This document shows positions 1 to 5,968 of a DNA stretch of 8,143 nt, piece after piece. Positions within the stretch are counted from its first letter, which is position 1. The number at the start of each line of letters is the position of its first letter. The stretch comes from CAVYGB01 sp046734815 (lineage in GTDB: Bacteria; Myxococcota_A; Polyangia; Fen-1088). The DNA is taken from contig JBKPRZ010000526.1 of assembly GCA_046734815.1 (NCBI GenBank), positions 1 through 8,143 of the forward strand, given 5' to 3'. Made by a program: the position numbers and the translations under genes. The notes under the pieces were generated by a model. The model saw only the letters and a list, made by a program, of their open reading frames with translations, was not told where the DNA came from and did no database searches.

Positions 1-230
1 GTGCCGCCGGTCCCCGGGCCGCCGCCGCTGCCGGCCAGCCCGCCGTCCGCTCCGGCGCCGCCCATCCCACCGCCGCCGTTGCCACCCAGGTTGAAGCCGC
101 CGGTGCCGCCGGTCGCGATCCCCGTGCCGCCCTGGCCGACCGGGCCGGGAGGCGCCTGCCGCACCTCGAGACTGCGCACCTCGCACGAGCCCAGAAACGC
201 CAGTGTGGCTGCGAGGGCCACCGCTCTCAT
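1..230 (-). CDS. Glycine-rich lipoprotein, N-terminal part (runs off left edge)
   Basis: Reading the minus strand from the ATG at 230-228 gives an open frame of 76 codons to the window edge, so the C-terminus is missing. The product starts MRAVALAATLAFLGSC: one arginine, a hydrophobic core, and a lipobox-like L-G-S-C with the candidate lipidated cysteine at residue 17. This predicts export and lipid anchoring by the Lgt/LspA route. After a short charged stretch the chain turns into a low-complexity glycine linker with GGTGG and GGNGGGG runs, a common spacer style in myxobacterial secreted proteins. The start overlaps the stop of the preceding vWA/MopE-repeat gene as ATGA, and GAGGT (236-240) sits 5 bases before it, so translation is probably coupled. 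No functional domain is visible, and the role is unknown. The n-region is short and glycine at -2 is less usual, so lipidation is likely rather than certain. Confidence 0.75.
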   Translation of the reverse strand, partial: MRAVALAATLAFLGSCEVRSLEVRQAPPGPVGQGGTGIATGGTGGFNLGGNGGGGMGGAGADGGLAGSGGGPGTGG

Positions 231-3200
231 CGCTGACCTCGGCCGCCGCGCCGGCGCGCGCGGCGGTAGCCCAGGGCCACCAGGCCCAGCAGCAGCCAGG
301 GCGCCGACTGACCGGCGGGGGGGCCGCTCAGCCGGCACGAGCAGCCGCCGCCGGACGCGGCGAAGCTCTTCACGCTGCCCGGGATGCTGGGGTCGAAGAC
401 GCACTGGGCGCCCCCGCTGGGTGACACGTGGCAGGTGTCGCCGTAGGGGCAGTGGGTGACCTGGCACGGGTCCACCGCGCAGGCGCCGGTCTGCTTGAGG
501 CAGACCATCCCGATCATGCAGTCCACCCCCGCGCACCCGGAGGTCTTGCAGGCGCCGTCGGTCGGGTCGCAGTAGTCGGTGCCGTTGCAGGTGACGTTCG
601 CGCAGCGGTCGACCACGCAGGCGCCGTCCTGGCAGCGCTGGCCGCCGGGGCAGCTGGTGGGGCAGGCCTTCACGCAGGCTCCGTCGCGGCAGTAGCTGCC
701 CGCCGCGCAGGCGACCTTGTAGCAGGGATCGGGCTCGCAGTCGTGGACGCGGCAGATCTCCCCTTCCTTGCAGTTGTTCCGGGTGTGGCAGTCGTGGCAG
801 AGGCCCGCCTCGCAGGTGGTGCCGCTGGGGCAGGTCACGCCCGCGCAGGGCTCGGCGCAGACGCCCTCGGCGTTGCAGATCTGGCCGGCGGCGCAGGGGT
901 GGTCGGCGCAGGCCTTGCGCACGCAGTAGCCGTCGCGGCAGACCCGGTCGGTGGCGCAACGCTGGGTCTCCTCGGCCTTGCAGGCGGGCAGGCACTCGCC
1001 GTTCATGCAGGTGGCGCCGGCCGCGCAGGGGGCCCCGCCGTCGATGATGCCATCGCAGTCGTTGTCCTTGCCGTCGCAGATCTCGGGCTGCGGCCCGATC
1101 CCGCCCTGGCACTCCCAGCCGCGCATGCCGACGCAGACGCGCTTCCCCGGCCGGCACTCGCCCATCAGGGGACCGGGCGGCACGCCGGCAGGGCGGCACT
1201 CGTCGCCGGTGCCGGGCAGGTTCTCGTCGACGCTGCCGTTGCAGTTGTTGTCCAGACCGTCGCACACCTCGGGCTGCGGGCCGACCGCGGTGCAGACCAG
1301 CATGCCGCCCACGCAGCGGGTGGTCCCCTGCCGGCACTCGCCCACCGGGCTGCCGCACATCACGCCCACGCCGGGCAGGGGATCCTCGTCCACGTATCCG
1401 TCACAGTCGTTGTCCTGCCCGTCGCACACCTCGTCGCCCGGCGTGGTAGCGCCCGCGTCGCAGATGGTGCCGGTGCCGACCGAGTTGCAGATCTTCTTGC
1501 CCGTCTTGCGGCAAGCCCCGCTGACCCCGTTGTCGCAGGCGGCTCCGACGTCGAAGCCCTCGTCGGTCATGCCGTCGCAATCGTTGTCCTTGCCGTCGCA
1601 GATCTCCGCCGAGGGCGTGACCGGGTCGTAGCAGGCCGGAGCGCCGGTGTTGGCGTCGCACGCCGAACGCCCGGTCTTGCATTCGCCCACGCAGGTCCAG
1701 ACCCCGCCCGACTGGGTGCAGCCGGTGACGCCCATCGGGTAGCAGGCGTCGCCGGGACCGGGGTCGTTCTCGTCGACCAGGCCATCGCAGTTGTTGTCGC
1801 GCTTGTCGCAGGGAACCTCGGCCAGCGGGGTGATCGCGCCCGAGCAGGCGCTCTGGTCCCAGCTGCCCATCACGCAGGCCTGCAGGCCGGGCTGACACTG
1901 GCCCTTGCAGTCGTAGCCGCCGCTGCCGGCGTTGTAGGTGCAGCCCAGAAAGCCCATCGGGTAGCAGACCCGCGAGGCCACGTCGTCGACGATGCCGTTG
2001 CAGTTGTCGTCCAGGCCGTTGCAGTCCTCGGCCCGCGGCCCGGTGGCCCCTTCGCACACCGTGCTGGCGCCGCCCATGCCGTCCGAGACGCAGCGGCTGG
2101 TGCCCGGCCGGCAGATGCCGATGTTCACCCCGCAGGTCCCCGCCGGCACGTCATCGACAACGTTGTTGCAGTCGTCGTCCCTGCCGTTGCAGACCTCCGG
2201 CGTGCAGGCGCAGGACAGGCCCTCGTCCACCTGGCCGTCGCAATCGTCGTCGGCGCAGTCCTCCGGCGTGGGGGCGTTGCAGGCGCCGGGCGCGACGCCA
2301 CATTGCTCCATGACCGGAGTGCCGGGTTGCAGCGGGGTGGCCGGGCAGGTGCTGGCGGGCGTGGAGGAGCAGACGGTGCCGTCGCCGCCGGAGTTGCATG
2401 CGTAGACGCCCGCGCGCTTGCAACGACCGACGCCGACCGTGCAGGCGAGGCCCTTGTCGGGGAAGGCGGCGGCTTCGTCGTCGCAGCTTCCATCGCAGTC
2501 GCAGACCGAGCGGGGGAGGGAGGAGGCGACGATCTGGGCGAGGGCGGCGGTCAGCTCGGAACGGTTGGTGGCGGCGATGGCGGTCGTCGTCCCGCCCGCG
2601 GCGGCGATGGCGTTCAGCTTGGTGAGCTGCGCGCTGGAGACCCCGAAGCCGATCACGTACACGTTCACGGCGCTGGTGCCCTGAGGGCTGTTGTTGAGCT
2701 CGCAGCGGCCGTCGGTGTCGTCCCAGGTTCCGCCGTTGGTGCACACGTGGTGCAACGAGGTAGCGGCTGCGGGAGGGTCGCCGTTGCAGGACTCGTCGCC
2801 GTCGGTGAGGAGGATGACGTTGTACTGACGGCAGGACGAACGCGAGTCGGAGAACATGTGGCCAGCCAGCAGGGGACCCGAGTTCGGTCCGGTGACGCTC
2901 GAGCTGGTGGTGAGCCACTCGCGCATCGAATCCAGCGAGCTGGCCAGCGGTGTTCCCGTGTCCGCGTGCAGCTCGGGGTCCGGATTGGCGCTGGCGAAAG
3001 GCGGCGTGCCTTCCGTGCCGTTCATCCACTTCGACATCTCGGAGTAGTTGCTGGCACCGGCGCCGGGAAAGGGAACCAGCACCTCGCCGGCCTTGCAGCC
3101 CGGGTACGCGCAAGAGCCGCTGTGACAGGCGGTCGAGCGGTAGGTCATGTGGTTGTCGAACGGTGTCTTGCAGCGCGTGCAGTTGCTCGTGCAGGTGTAG

Positions 3201-3628
3201 TGGCCGGCGGTGTAAAGACACGCGCCCCCGGTGCAGGTCAGGCCCGAGTAGGGCATGTTCGTGGACGGATCCTTGGGGCAGTCGTTGACGGTGGTGCAGG
3301 CCTGACCGAGGTCCACACCCTTGAACCGGGCCAGCGCGAACTCCGCCGACCCGAACGCGGCGATGGTGTCGGCGATCGCCCCCTTGGCCTGATACAGGCG
3401 GCTGTCGTCGTACGCGTAGCCCCCGGTCGCGCCGTTGTTGTCCAGGTCGCAACCCTCGTGTCCGACGGAGCCGTCACCGTGGGTGGCGCTGCTACTCGGG
3501 TTCTGGACCATCGACGACGAGGTATCGAGGATGAGCACGAAGCGCGGCTTGACCGCCTGCGCGCGCACCACGCAGGGAATCGCCACCACCAGCGCCACAG
3601 GAAACAGAGCGACGAGCCGACGCTTCAT
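227..3628 (-). CDS. Secreted vWA-domain, MopE-repeat, cysteine-rich surface protein with MYXO-CTERM
   Basis: The predicted protein has 1133 residues. Residues 1-25 form a signal peptide (MKRRLVALFPVALVVAIP, then a cleavage site near VRAQA). A von Willebrand A domain follows (about 29-370), with the metal-ion-dependent adhesion motif D35-T-S37-S-S39 and a later TDGDE at 275-279. A cysteine-rich insert (C111-C178) lies between these motifs. Eight acidic MopE-type repeats lie at 456-865, about ten short cysteine modules at 868-1076, and a MYXO-CTERM tail at 1094-1133. By hand count the region from C376 to C1076 has about 95 cysteines, implying an extracellular disulfide-rich rod. Family knowledge suggests metal binding and cell-surface attachment; the ligand and biological role are unknown. 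The frame is open upstream to 3829, but ATG 3628 is chosen because it begins the signal peptide and has GGAGGG 10 bases upstream, whereas earlier starts would overlap the divergent PilZ gene. Confidence 0.9.
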   Translation of the reverse strand: MKRRLVALFPVALVVAIPCVVRAQAVKPRFVLILDTSSSMVQNPSSSATHGDGSVGHEGCDLDNNGATGGYAYDDSRLYQAKGAIADTIAAFGSAEFALARFKGVDLGQACTTVNDCPKDPSTNMPYSGLTCTGGACLYTAGHYTCTSNCTRCKTPFDNHMTYRSTACHSGSCAYPGCKAGEVLVPFPGAGASNYSEMSKWMNGTEGTPPFASANPDPELHADTGTPLASSLDSMREWLTTSSSVTGPNSGPLLAGHMFSDSRSSCRQYNVILLTDGDESCNGDPPAAATSLHHVCTNGGTWDDTDGRCELNNSPQGTSAVNVYVIGFGVSSAQLTKLNAIAAAGGTTTAIAATNRSELTAALAQIVASSLPRSVCDCDGSCDDEAAAFPDKGLACTVGVGRCKRAGVYACNSGGDGTVCSSTPASTCPATPLQPGTPVMEQCGVAPGACNAPTPEDCADDDCDGQVDEGLSCACTPEVCNGRDDDCNNVVDDVPAGTCGVNIGICRPGTSRCVSDGMGGASTVCEGATGPRAEDCNGLDDNCNGIVDDVASRVCYPMGFLGCTYNAGSGGYDCKGQCQPGLQACVMGSWDQSACSGAITPLAEVPCDKRDNNCDGLVDENDPGPGDACYPMGVTGCTQSGGVWTCVGECKTGRSACDANTGAPACYDPVTPSAEICDGKDNDCDGMTDEGFDVGAACDNGVSGACRKTGKKICNSVGTGTICDAGATTPGDEVCDGQDNDCDGYVDEDPLPGVGVMCGSPVGECRQGTTRCVGGMLVCTAVGPQPEVCDGLDNNCNGSVDENLPGTGDECRPAGVPPGPLMGECRPGKRVCVGMRGWECQGGIGPQPEICDGKDNDCDGIIDGGAPCAAGATCMNGECLPACKAEETQRCATDRVCRDGYCVRKACADHPCAAGQICNAEGVCAEPCAGVTCPSGTTCEAGLCHDCHTRNNCKEGEICRVHDCEPDPCYKVACAAGSYCRDGACVKACPTSCPGGQRCQDGACVVDRCANVTCNGTDYCDPTDGACKTSGCAGVDCMIGMVCLKQTGACAVDPCQVTHCPYGDTCHVSPSGGAQCVFDPSIPGSVKSFAASGGGCSCRLSGPPAGQSAPWLLLGLVALGYRRARRRGGRGQR
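228..240 (-). promoter_or_regulatory. Shine-Dalgarno and ATGA overlap for the lipoprotein gene
   Basis: On the minus strand GAGGT (240-236) is followed by 5 bases and the ATG at 230-228. The ATG shares three bases with the TGA (229-227) of the surface-protein gene, giving ATGA. This placement decides the lipoprotein start and suggests coupled translation of the two exported proteins. Confidence 0.7.
230..349 (-). other. MYXO-CTERM sorting signal of the surface protein
   Basis: Residues 1094-1133 contain GGCSC, a short spacer, a hydrophobic helix (APWLLLGLVALGY) and an arginine-rich tail (RRARRRGGRGQR). This is the tripartite arrangement of MYXO-CTERM: an invariant cysteine motif, a transmembrane segment and a basic stop. 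In myxobacteria such tails are thought to be processed by a myxosortase-type membrane protease near the cysteine, leading to surface anchoring. The preceding linker (FDPSIPGSVKSFAASGG) is low in cysteine, as expected before a processing site. Confidence 0.88.
401..1027 (-). repeat. About ten short cysteine modules (protein level)
   Basis: Residues 868-1076 of the surface protein consist of about ten short modules of the form C-x4/5-C-x3/8-C, for example CAAGATCMNGEC, CAAGSYCRDGAC and CPGGQRCQDGAC, joined by linkers that usually hold one more cysteine. By hand count there are 39 cysteines in this stretch. The pattern resembles EGF- or dickkopf-like small disulfide knots, but I cannot assign a named family by eye. 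It probably forms a stiff stalk between the MopE repeats and the C-terminal membrane anchor. Confidence 0.75.
1034..2263 (-). repeat. Eight MopE-type acidic repeats (protein level)
   Basis: Eight copies of a motif close to E-[IV]-C-[DN]-G-x-D-[DN]-[DN]-C-[DN]-G-x-[VI]-D-[DE] occur in the surface protein, starting near residues 456, 478, 534, 605, 675, 733, 787 and 849. Spacing is about 54-70 residues except between the first two (22). The first copy is shortened (EDCADDDCDGQVDE) and the last ends IIDGG. This is the repeat seen in Methylococcus MopE-related proteins, which is listed in domain databases as a putative metal-binding motif. Between copies there are further conserved cysteine patterns (such as GECR.G...C), so the real structural unit is the 54-70 residue block. 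The D-x-D/N-x-D-G character resembles calcium-binding loops, which is an inference. The DNA copies are diverged, so no recent tandem expansion is evident. Confidence 0.9.
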
Positions 3629-3638
3629 ACCAAGCTTG

Positions 3639-3668
3639 CCCTCCCGCGAGAGCCCCGGGACAGGGCTC
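3639..3668 (-). promoter_or_regulatory. 5' leader of the surface-protein gene: SD plus small hairpin
   Basis: GGAGGG (3644-3639, minus strand) lies 10 bases before the ATG at 3628-3626. Directly upstream is a perfect 6-bp inverted repeat, GAGCCC / GGGCTC (3650-3655 and 3663-3668), with a 7-base loop. It could fold in the leader and affect ribosome access. The pairing is visible; an effect on expression is inference. Confidence 0.45.
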
Positions 3669-3699
3669 CGCCCCGTTGCGGATCTCAGCCCTTCGCCCA

Positions 3700-3713
3700 T
3701 CGTCGGACGACGA
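3700..3713. promoter_or_regulatory. 14-base near-palindrome TCGTCG-GA-CGACGA
   Basis: Two 6-base arms separated by 2 bases form a compact dyad in the divergent intergenic region, just left of the ACCTGAG/CTCAGGT repeat. It has the size of a transcription-factor half-site pair. CG-rich dyads arise easily at this base composition, so support is weak. Confidence 0.25.
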
Positions 3714-3714
3714 C

Positions 3715-3751
3715 GGAAACCTGAGGCTTTCAGGGCGCTCAGGTGGCTTCC
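3715..3751. promoter_or_regulatory. Inverted repeat in the divergent intergenic region (candidate operator)
   Basis: ACCTGAG (3719-3725) and CTCAGGT (3738-3744) are a perfect 7-bp inverted repeat separated by 12 bases. Outer arms GGAA (3715-3718) and TTCC (3748-3751) extend the pairing past a 3-base bulge. The centre lies about midway between the divergent surface-protein and PilZ starts. The symmetry suits a dimeric regulator site or a leader hairpin. No T-run follows, so it is not a classical terminator. No regulator gene is in the window to pair it with. Confidence 0.4.
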
Positions 3752-3797
3752 ATCTTCTGCCGAACACGACTCATGGGGGATCCCTGACGGAGGGTCC

Positions 3798-4295
3798 ATG
3801 CAAGCCGAAACACTGAGCGCCTGGCTCAACGATTTCTCGGACCTTCACGTCCGCGCCAAGCAGGGGACCCTGTCGCACGAGCAGCGGAGCGAATACCAGC
3901 GCGCCCGTGAGGAGCTGGCCGAAGCGCTGGTGCTCTCGCAGAAGACACCCGCCTACCCCGAGCAGGAGCAGCGCCGCAGCCTGCGCATCGCCCAGGCGTT
4001 GCCCATCGAGCTGGAGACGGCGCGCGGCCGCACCATGTCGCTGACCCTGGACCTCAGCTCGGGGGGCTTTTCCACCTTGCTGTCGGAGGCGCCCCAGCTC
4101 GGCGCCACGGTCGTGTTCAAGCTGCGGCTGGGCCGGGGCCTGGCCCCGGTCAGCGGCAAGGCCCGGGTAGCGAACACGGTCCCCCAGAACGGCAGCGTGC
4201 GGGTGGGCTTCTGCTTCGACGAAGTGCCGGCCGAGGACCGCCAGCGCGTCGACTTCGTGGTGGTCGACGCGGTCCTCAAGCAGTTCGGCCGCTGA
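3798..4295 (+). CDS. PilZ-domain protein (probable c-di-GMP receptor)
   Basis: The product has 165 residues. The N-terminal 50 residues are a charged, probably helical segment (FSDLHVRAKQGTLSHEQR...), a lead-in I associate with myxobacterial PilZ proteins. The PilZ domain follows: R59-R60-S-L-R63 matches the RxxxR arm and D85-L-S87-S-G-G90 matches D/NxSxxG, the two motifs that contact cyclic di-GMP, so ligand binding is likely intact. No output domain is fused, so it is a single-domain adaptor; the partner is unknown. The frame is open upstream to 3435, but that part lies antisense to the surface-protein gene. ATG 3798 has GGAGG at 3789-3793, rather close (4 bases), and begins where family-like sequence begins. 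It is divergent from the surface-protein gene and 45 bases ahead of the HAD gene. Confidence 0.88.
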   Translation: MQAETLSAWLNDFSDLHVRAKQGTLSHEQRSEYQRAREELAEALVLSQKTPAYPEQEQRRSLRIAQALPIELETARGRTMSLTLDLSSGGFSTLLSEAPQLGATVVFKLRLGRGLAPVSGKARVANTVPQNGSVRVGFCFDEVPAEDRQRVDFVVVDAVLKQFGR

Positions 4296-4340
4296 ACCGG
4301 CGCGCGTCGGCGCCCGAAGCGGAGTAAGGTCGCCGCCCAT

Positions 4341-5015
4341 ATGTCGCACTCCGCCCCGGCCGCCGTGCTGTTCGACCTCGACGGCACCCTGGTCCACTCC
4401 GAGCCGATCAACGTCGAATCCGTCGTCCTGGCGATCCGCCGCTGGGGCCGCGAGCTGGACGCCGACGAGCGCCACTTCGTGGTCGGGCACTCCTGGAACG
4501 AGATCCACCAGCGCATCGCCCGCCGCCACCAGCTGGACATCGACATGGACACCTTGATCGCCGCCGCGGTGGAGGAGAAGCGCGCCCTGCTGGCCGCCGG
4601 TGGCCTGCCGGTGCTGCCCGGCGCGGTCGAGGCGGTCCGCCGGCTGGGCAGCCGGTCGCCCCTGGCCGTGGTATCGGGCGCCAGCCGGGTCGAGGTGGCC
4701 GAGGCCATCGACCAGCTGGGTCTGCGCCCGGCGTTCGCCTTCCTGCTGGCCGCCGAGGACTACCAGAAGGGCAAGCCGGACCCCGAGCCTTACCGCTCGG
4801 CCATCGAGCGCCTGGGCGTGCGGGCGGACCGGTGCGTGGTGATCGAGGACGCCACGCCCGGGATCCTCTCGGGCAAGGGGGCGGGGGCCCGCGTGGTGGC
4901 GGTGCGGGCCGGGAACTTCTCCGGCTACGACCTGTCGGCAGCCGATGCGGTGGTCGATACCCTGGATGGGGTCACCCACGACCTCCTGGCGGGTTTGGTC
5001 GCTTTTTCGCGCTAA
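4341..5015 (+). CDS. HAD-superfamily hydrolase (beta-phosphoglucomutase-like phosphatase)
   Basis: The product has 224 residues and all four HAD motifs. Motif I is F-D12-L-D14-G-T, with D12 the nucleophile and D14 the acid/base. Motif II is VVS112GAS, motif III is K145 in GKPDPEPY, and motif IV is VIE169D170A. The helical cap between motifs I and II (about 20-90) places it in subfamily I, the group of phosphoglycolate phosphatases and beta-phosphoglucomutases. The substrate cannot be told from sequence; a sugar phosphate or other small phosphate ester is typical. It starts 45 bases after the PilZ gene and ends 9 bases before the HMG-CoA lyase gene, so it is probably co-transcribed, though it has no known step in leucine breakdown. 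There is no well-placed Shine-Dalgarno site: AAGG ends 11 bases before the ATG, and TAAGGT lies at 4325-4330. Confidence 0.88.
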   Translation: MSHSAPAAVLFDLDGTLVHSEPINVESVVLAIRRWGRELDADERHFVVGHSWNEIHQRIARRHQLDIDMDTLIAAAVEEKRALLAAGGLPVLPGAVEAVRRLGSRSPLAVVSGASRVEVAEAIDQLGLRPAFAFLLAAEDYQKGKPDPEPYRSAIERLGVRADRCVVIEDATPGILSGKGAGARVVAVRAGNFSGYDLSAADAVVDTLDGVTHDLLAGLVAFSR

Positions 5016-5018
5016 GAT
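5013..5018 (+). promoter_or_regulatory. TAAGAT box before the HMG-CoA lyase start (speculative -10)
   Basis: TAAGAT overlaps the TAA stop of the HAD gene and ends 6 bases before the GTG start of the lyase gene, which lacks a Shine-Dalgarno sequence. This spacing is typical of a -10 box driving a leaderless transcript. No convincing -35 element is visible at 17 bases, and three of its bases are fixed by the stop codon, so support is limited. Confidence 0.25.
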
Positions 5019-5024
5019 CTCCCG

Positions 5025-5966
5025 GTGTTCGACCACCTGCCGCCGGAAGTCACGCTCTACGAGGTAGGGCCCCGGGACGGTCTGCAGAACGAATCGCGGA
5101 TGATCCCGACCGCCGACAAGATCGCGCTGATCGACGCCCTGTCCGAGACCGGCCTGCGCGCGATCGAGGTGACCAGCTTCGTCAACCCCAAGTGGATCCC
5201 GCAGCTGGCCGATGCGGTAGAGGTCGCCTCCCGCATCAAGCGCAAGCCGGGCGTCGTCTACTCGGCGCTGGTACCGAACCGCCAGGGGCTCGATTCCGCG
5301 CTCGAGGCCGGCATGCGCGAGATCGCCGTGTTCCTGTCGGCGTCCGAGACGCACAACAAGAAGAACGTCAACAAGACCATCGCCGCGACCCTGGACGCCT
5401 TCCGCGAGACCATCCCGCCCGCGCTCGAGAAGGGGCTGCGGGTGCGCGCCTACGTGTCGACCGTGTACGGGTGCCCGTACGAAGGGGCGGTGGATCCCAA
5501 CAAGGCGCTGGAGCTGTGCCGGGCGCTGCGCGCGCTGGGCTGCTACCAGATCTCCCTGGGCGACACCATCGGGGTGGCCAACCCGCGGCAGGTGCGCGAC
5601 GTGCTGTCGCGGGTGCTGGCCGAGACGCCGGCGGCCGACGTGGCGGTGCACTTCCATGACACCCGCGGCACCGCGCTGGCCAACATCCTGGTGGCGGTGG
5701 AGATGGGCATCACCACCGTGGACGCGGCGCTGGGCGGGCTGGGCGGCTGCCCCTACGCGCCCGGCGCCTCGGGCAACGTCGCCACCGAAGACGTGATCTA
5801 CATGCTCGAGGGCATGGGGGTGCGCACCGGGGTGGACCTCGAGCGCCTGATCGACTGCGCCCGGCTGGCCTCGTCCTTTGTCGGGCACGAGATGCCCTCG
5901 AAGTATTACCGCGCGGCCATGGGCGCGCGGCAGCGGTCGGCCACCCGGGCCGGCGCGGGAGGGTGA
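5025..5966 (+). CDS. mvaB: 3-hydroxy-3-methylglutaryl-CoA lyase
   Basis: The 313-residue product is a clear HMG-CoA lyase of the DRE-TIM metallolyase fold. It cleaves HMG-CoA to acetyl-CoA and acetoacetate, the last step of leucine catabolism. Visible signatures are EVGPRDGLQNE (R17, D18), SASETHNKKN (106-115), metal ligands H209 and H211 in VHFHDTRG, and the loop GGCPYAPGASGNVATED, which carries the catalytic C242 and ligand N251. All key residues are present and the length is normal for bacterial forms. The start is GTG 5025, 9 bases after the HAD stop; family similarity begins within about ten residues and no better start is seen. There is no Shine-Dalgarno site. The stop lies 2 bases before the hydratase ATG, so the two are surely one operon. 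A homocitrate or isopropylmalate synthase role is excluded by the HMG-CoA lyase loop. Confidence 0.95.
   Translation: MFDHLPPEVTLYEVGPRDGLQNESRMIPTADKIALIDALSETGLRAIEVTSFVNPKWIPQLADAVEVASRIKRKPGVVYSALVPNRQGLDSALEAGMREIAVFLSASETHNKKNVNKTIAATLDAFRETIPPALEKGLRVRAYVSTVYGCPYEGAVDPNKALELCRALRALGCYQISLGDTIGVANPRQVRDVLSRVLAETPAADVAVHFHDTRGTALANILVAVEMGITTVDAALGGLGGCPYAPGASGNVATEDVIYMLEGMGVRTGVDLERLIDCARLASSFVGHEMPSKYYRAAMGARQRSATRAGAGG
5957..5962 (+). promoter_or_regulatory. Shine-Dalgarno site deciding the hydratase start
   Basis: GGGAGG lies 6 bases before ATG 5969 and directly abuts the alternative GTG at 5963. It therefore supports the ATG as the true start of the enoyl-CoA hydratase-family gene. 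The site is inside the last codons of the HMG-CoA lyase gene. Confidence 0.75.
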
Positions 5967-5968
5967 AC

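Noticed and set aside
1..459. Proline-rich open frame on the plus strand at the left edge
   Set aside because: The proline runs are the complement of glycine codons of the minus-strand lipoprotein, which has a signal peptide, lipobox and ribosome site. The rest overlaps the MYXO-CTERM end of the surface protein.
1034..2263. CRISPR-like or recent tandem DNA repeat
   Set aside because: The periodicity is at protein level (MopE motif) inside a single open frame. DNA copies are diverged and spacing varies from 22 to 70 codons.
3571..3582. Lipoprotein signal (AIPC) in the surface protein
   Set aside because: Proline directly before the cysteine is incompatible with a lipobox, and a normal signal peptidase I site (AQA or VRA) follows a few residues later.
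428..3724. Open frame of 1098 codons on the plus strand opposite the surface-protein gene
   Set aside because: Its translation is alanine/glycine/valine/arginine-rich low-complexity sequence with no domain. It is the third-position shadow of a high-G+C gene whose minus-strand reading has clear signal peptide, vWA, MopE and MYXO-CTERM features.
3744..3760. Possible sigma-54 promoter (TGGC ... CTGC) upstream of the PilZ gene
   Set aside because: The spacing between the GG and GC elements is two bases longer than the strict sigma-54 spacing, and the flanking consensus bases are missing.
3629..3829. N-terminal extension of the surface protein by 67 residues to 3829
   Set aside because: The extension would bury the signal peptide inside the protein and overlap the start of the divergent PilZ gene. 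ATG 3628 has a signal peptide directly after it and a GGAGGG site before it.
4299..4314. GGCGC/GCGCC hairpin between the PilZ and HAD genes as a terminator
   Set aside because: The stem is only 5 bp, has no T-run, and such pairings are common by chance at this base composition.
3771..5888. Open frame of 705 codons on the minus strand across the PilZ, HAD and lyase genes
   Set aside because: It spans three plus-strand genes with intact family motifs and shows only histidine/arginine/glycine-rich composition typical of antisense shadows.
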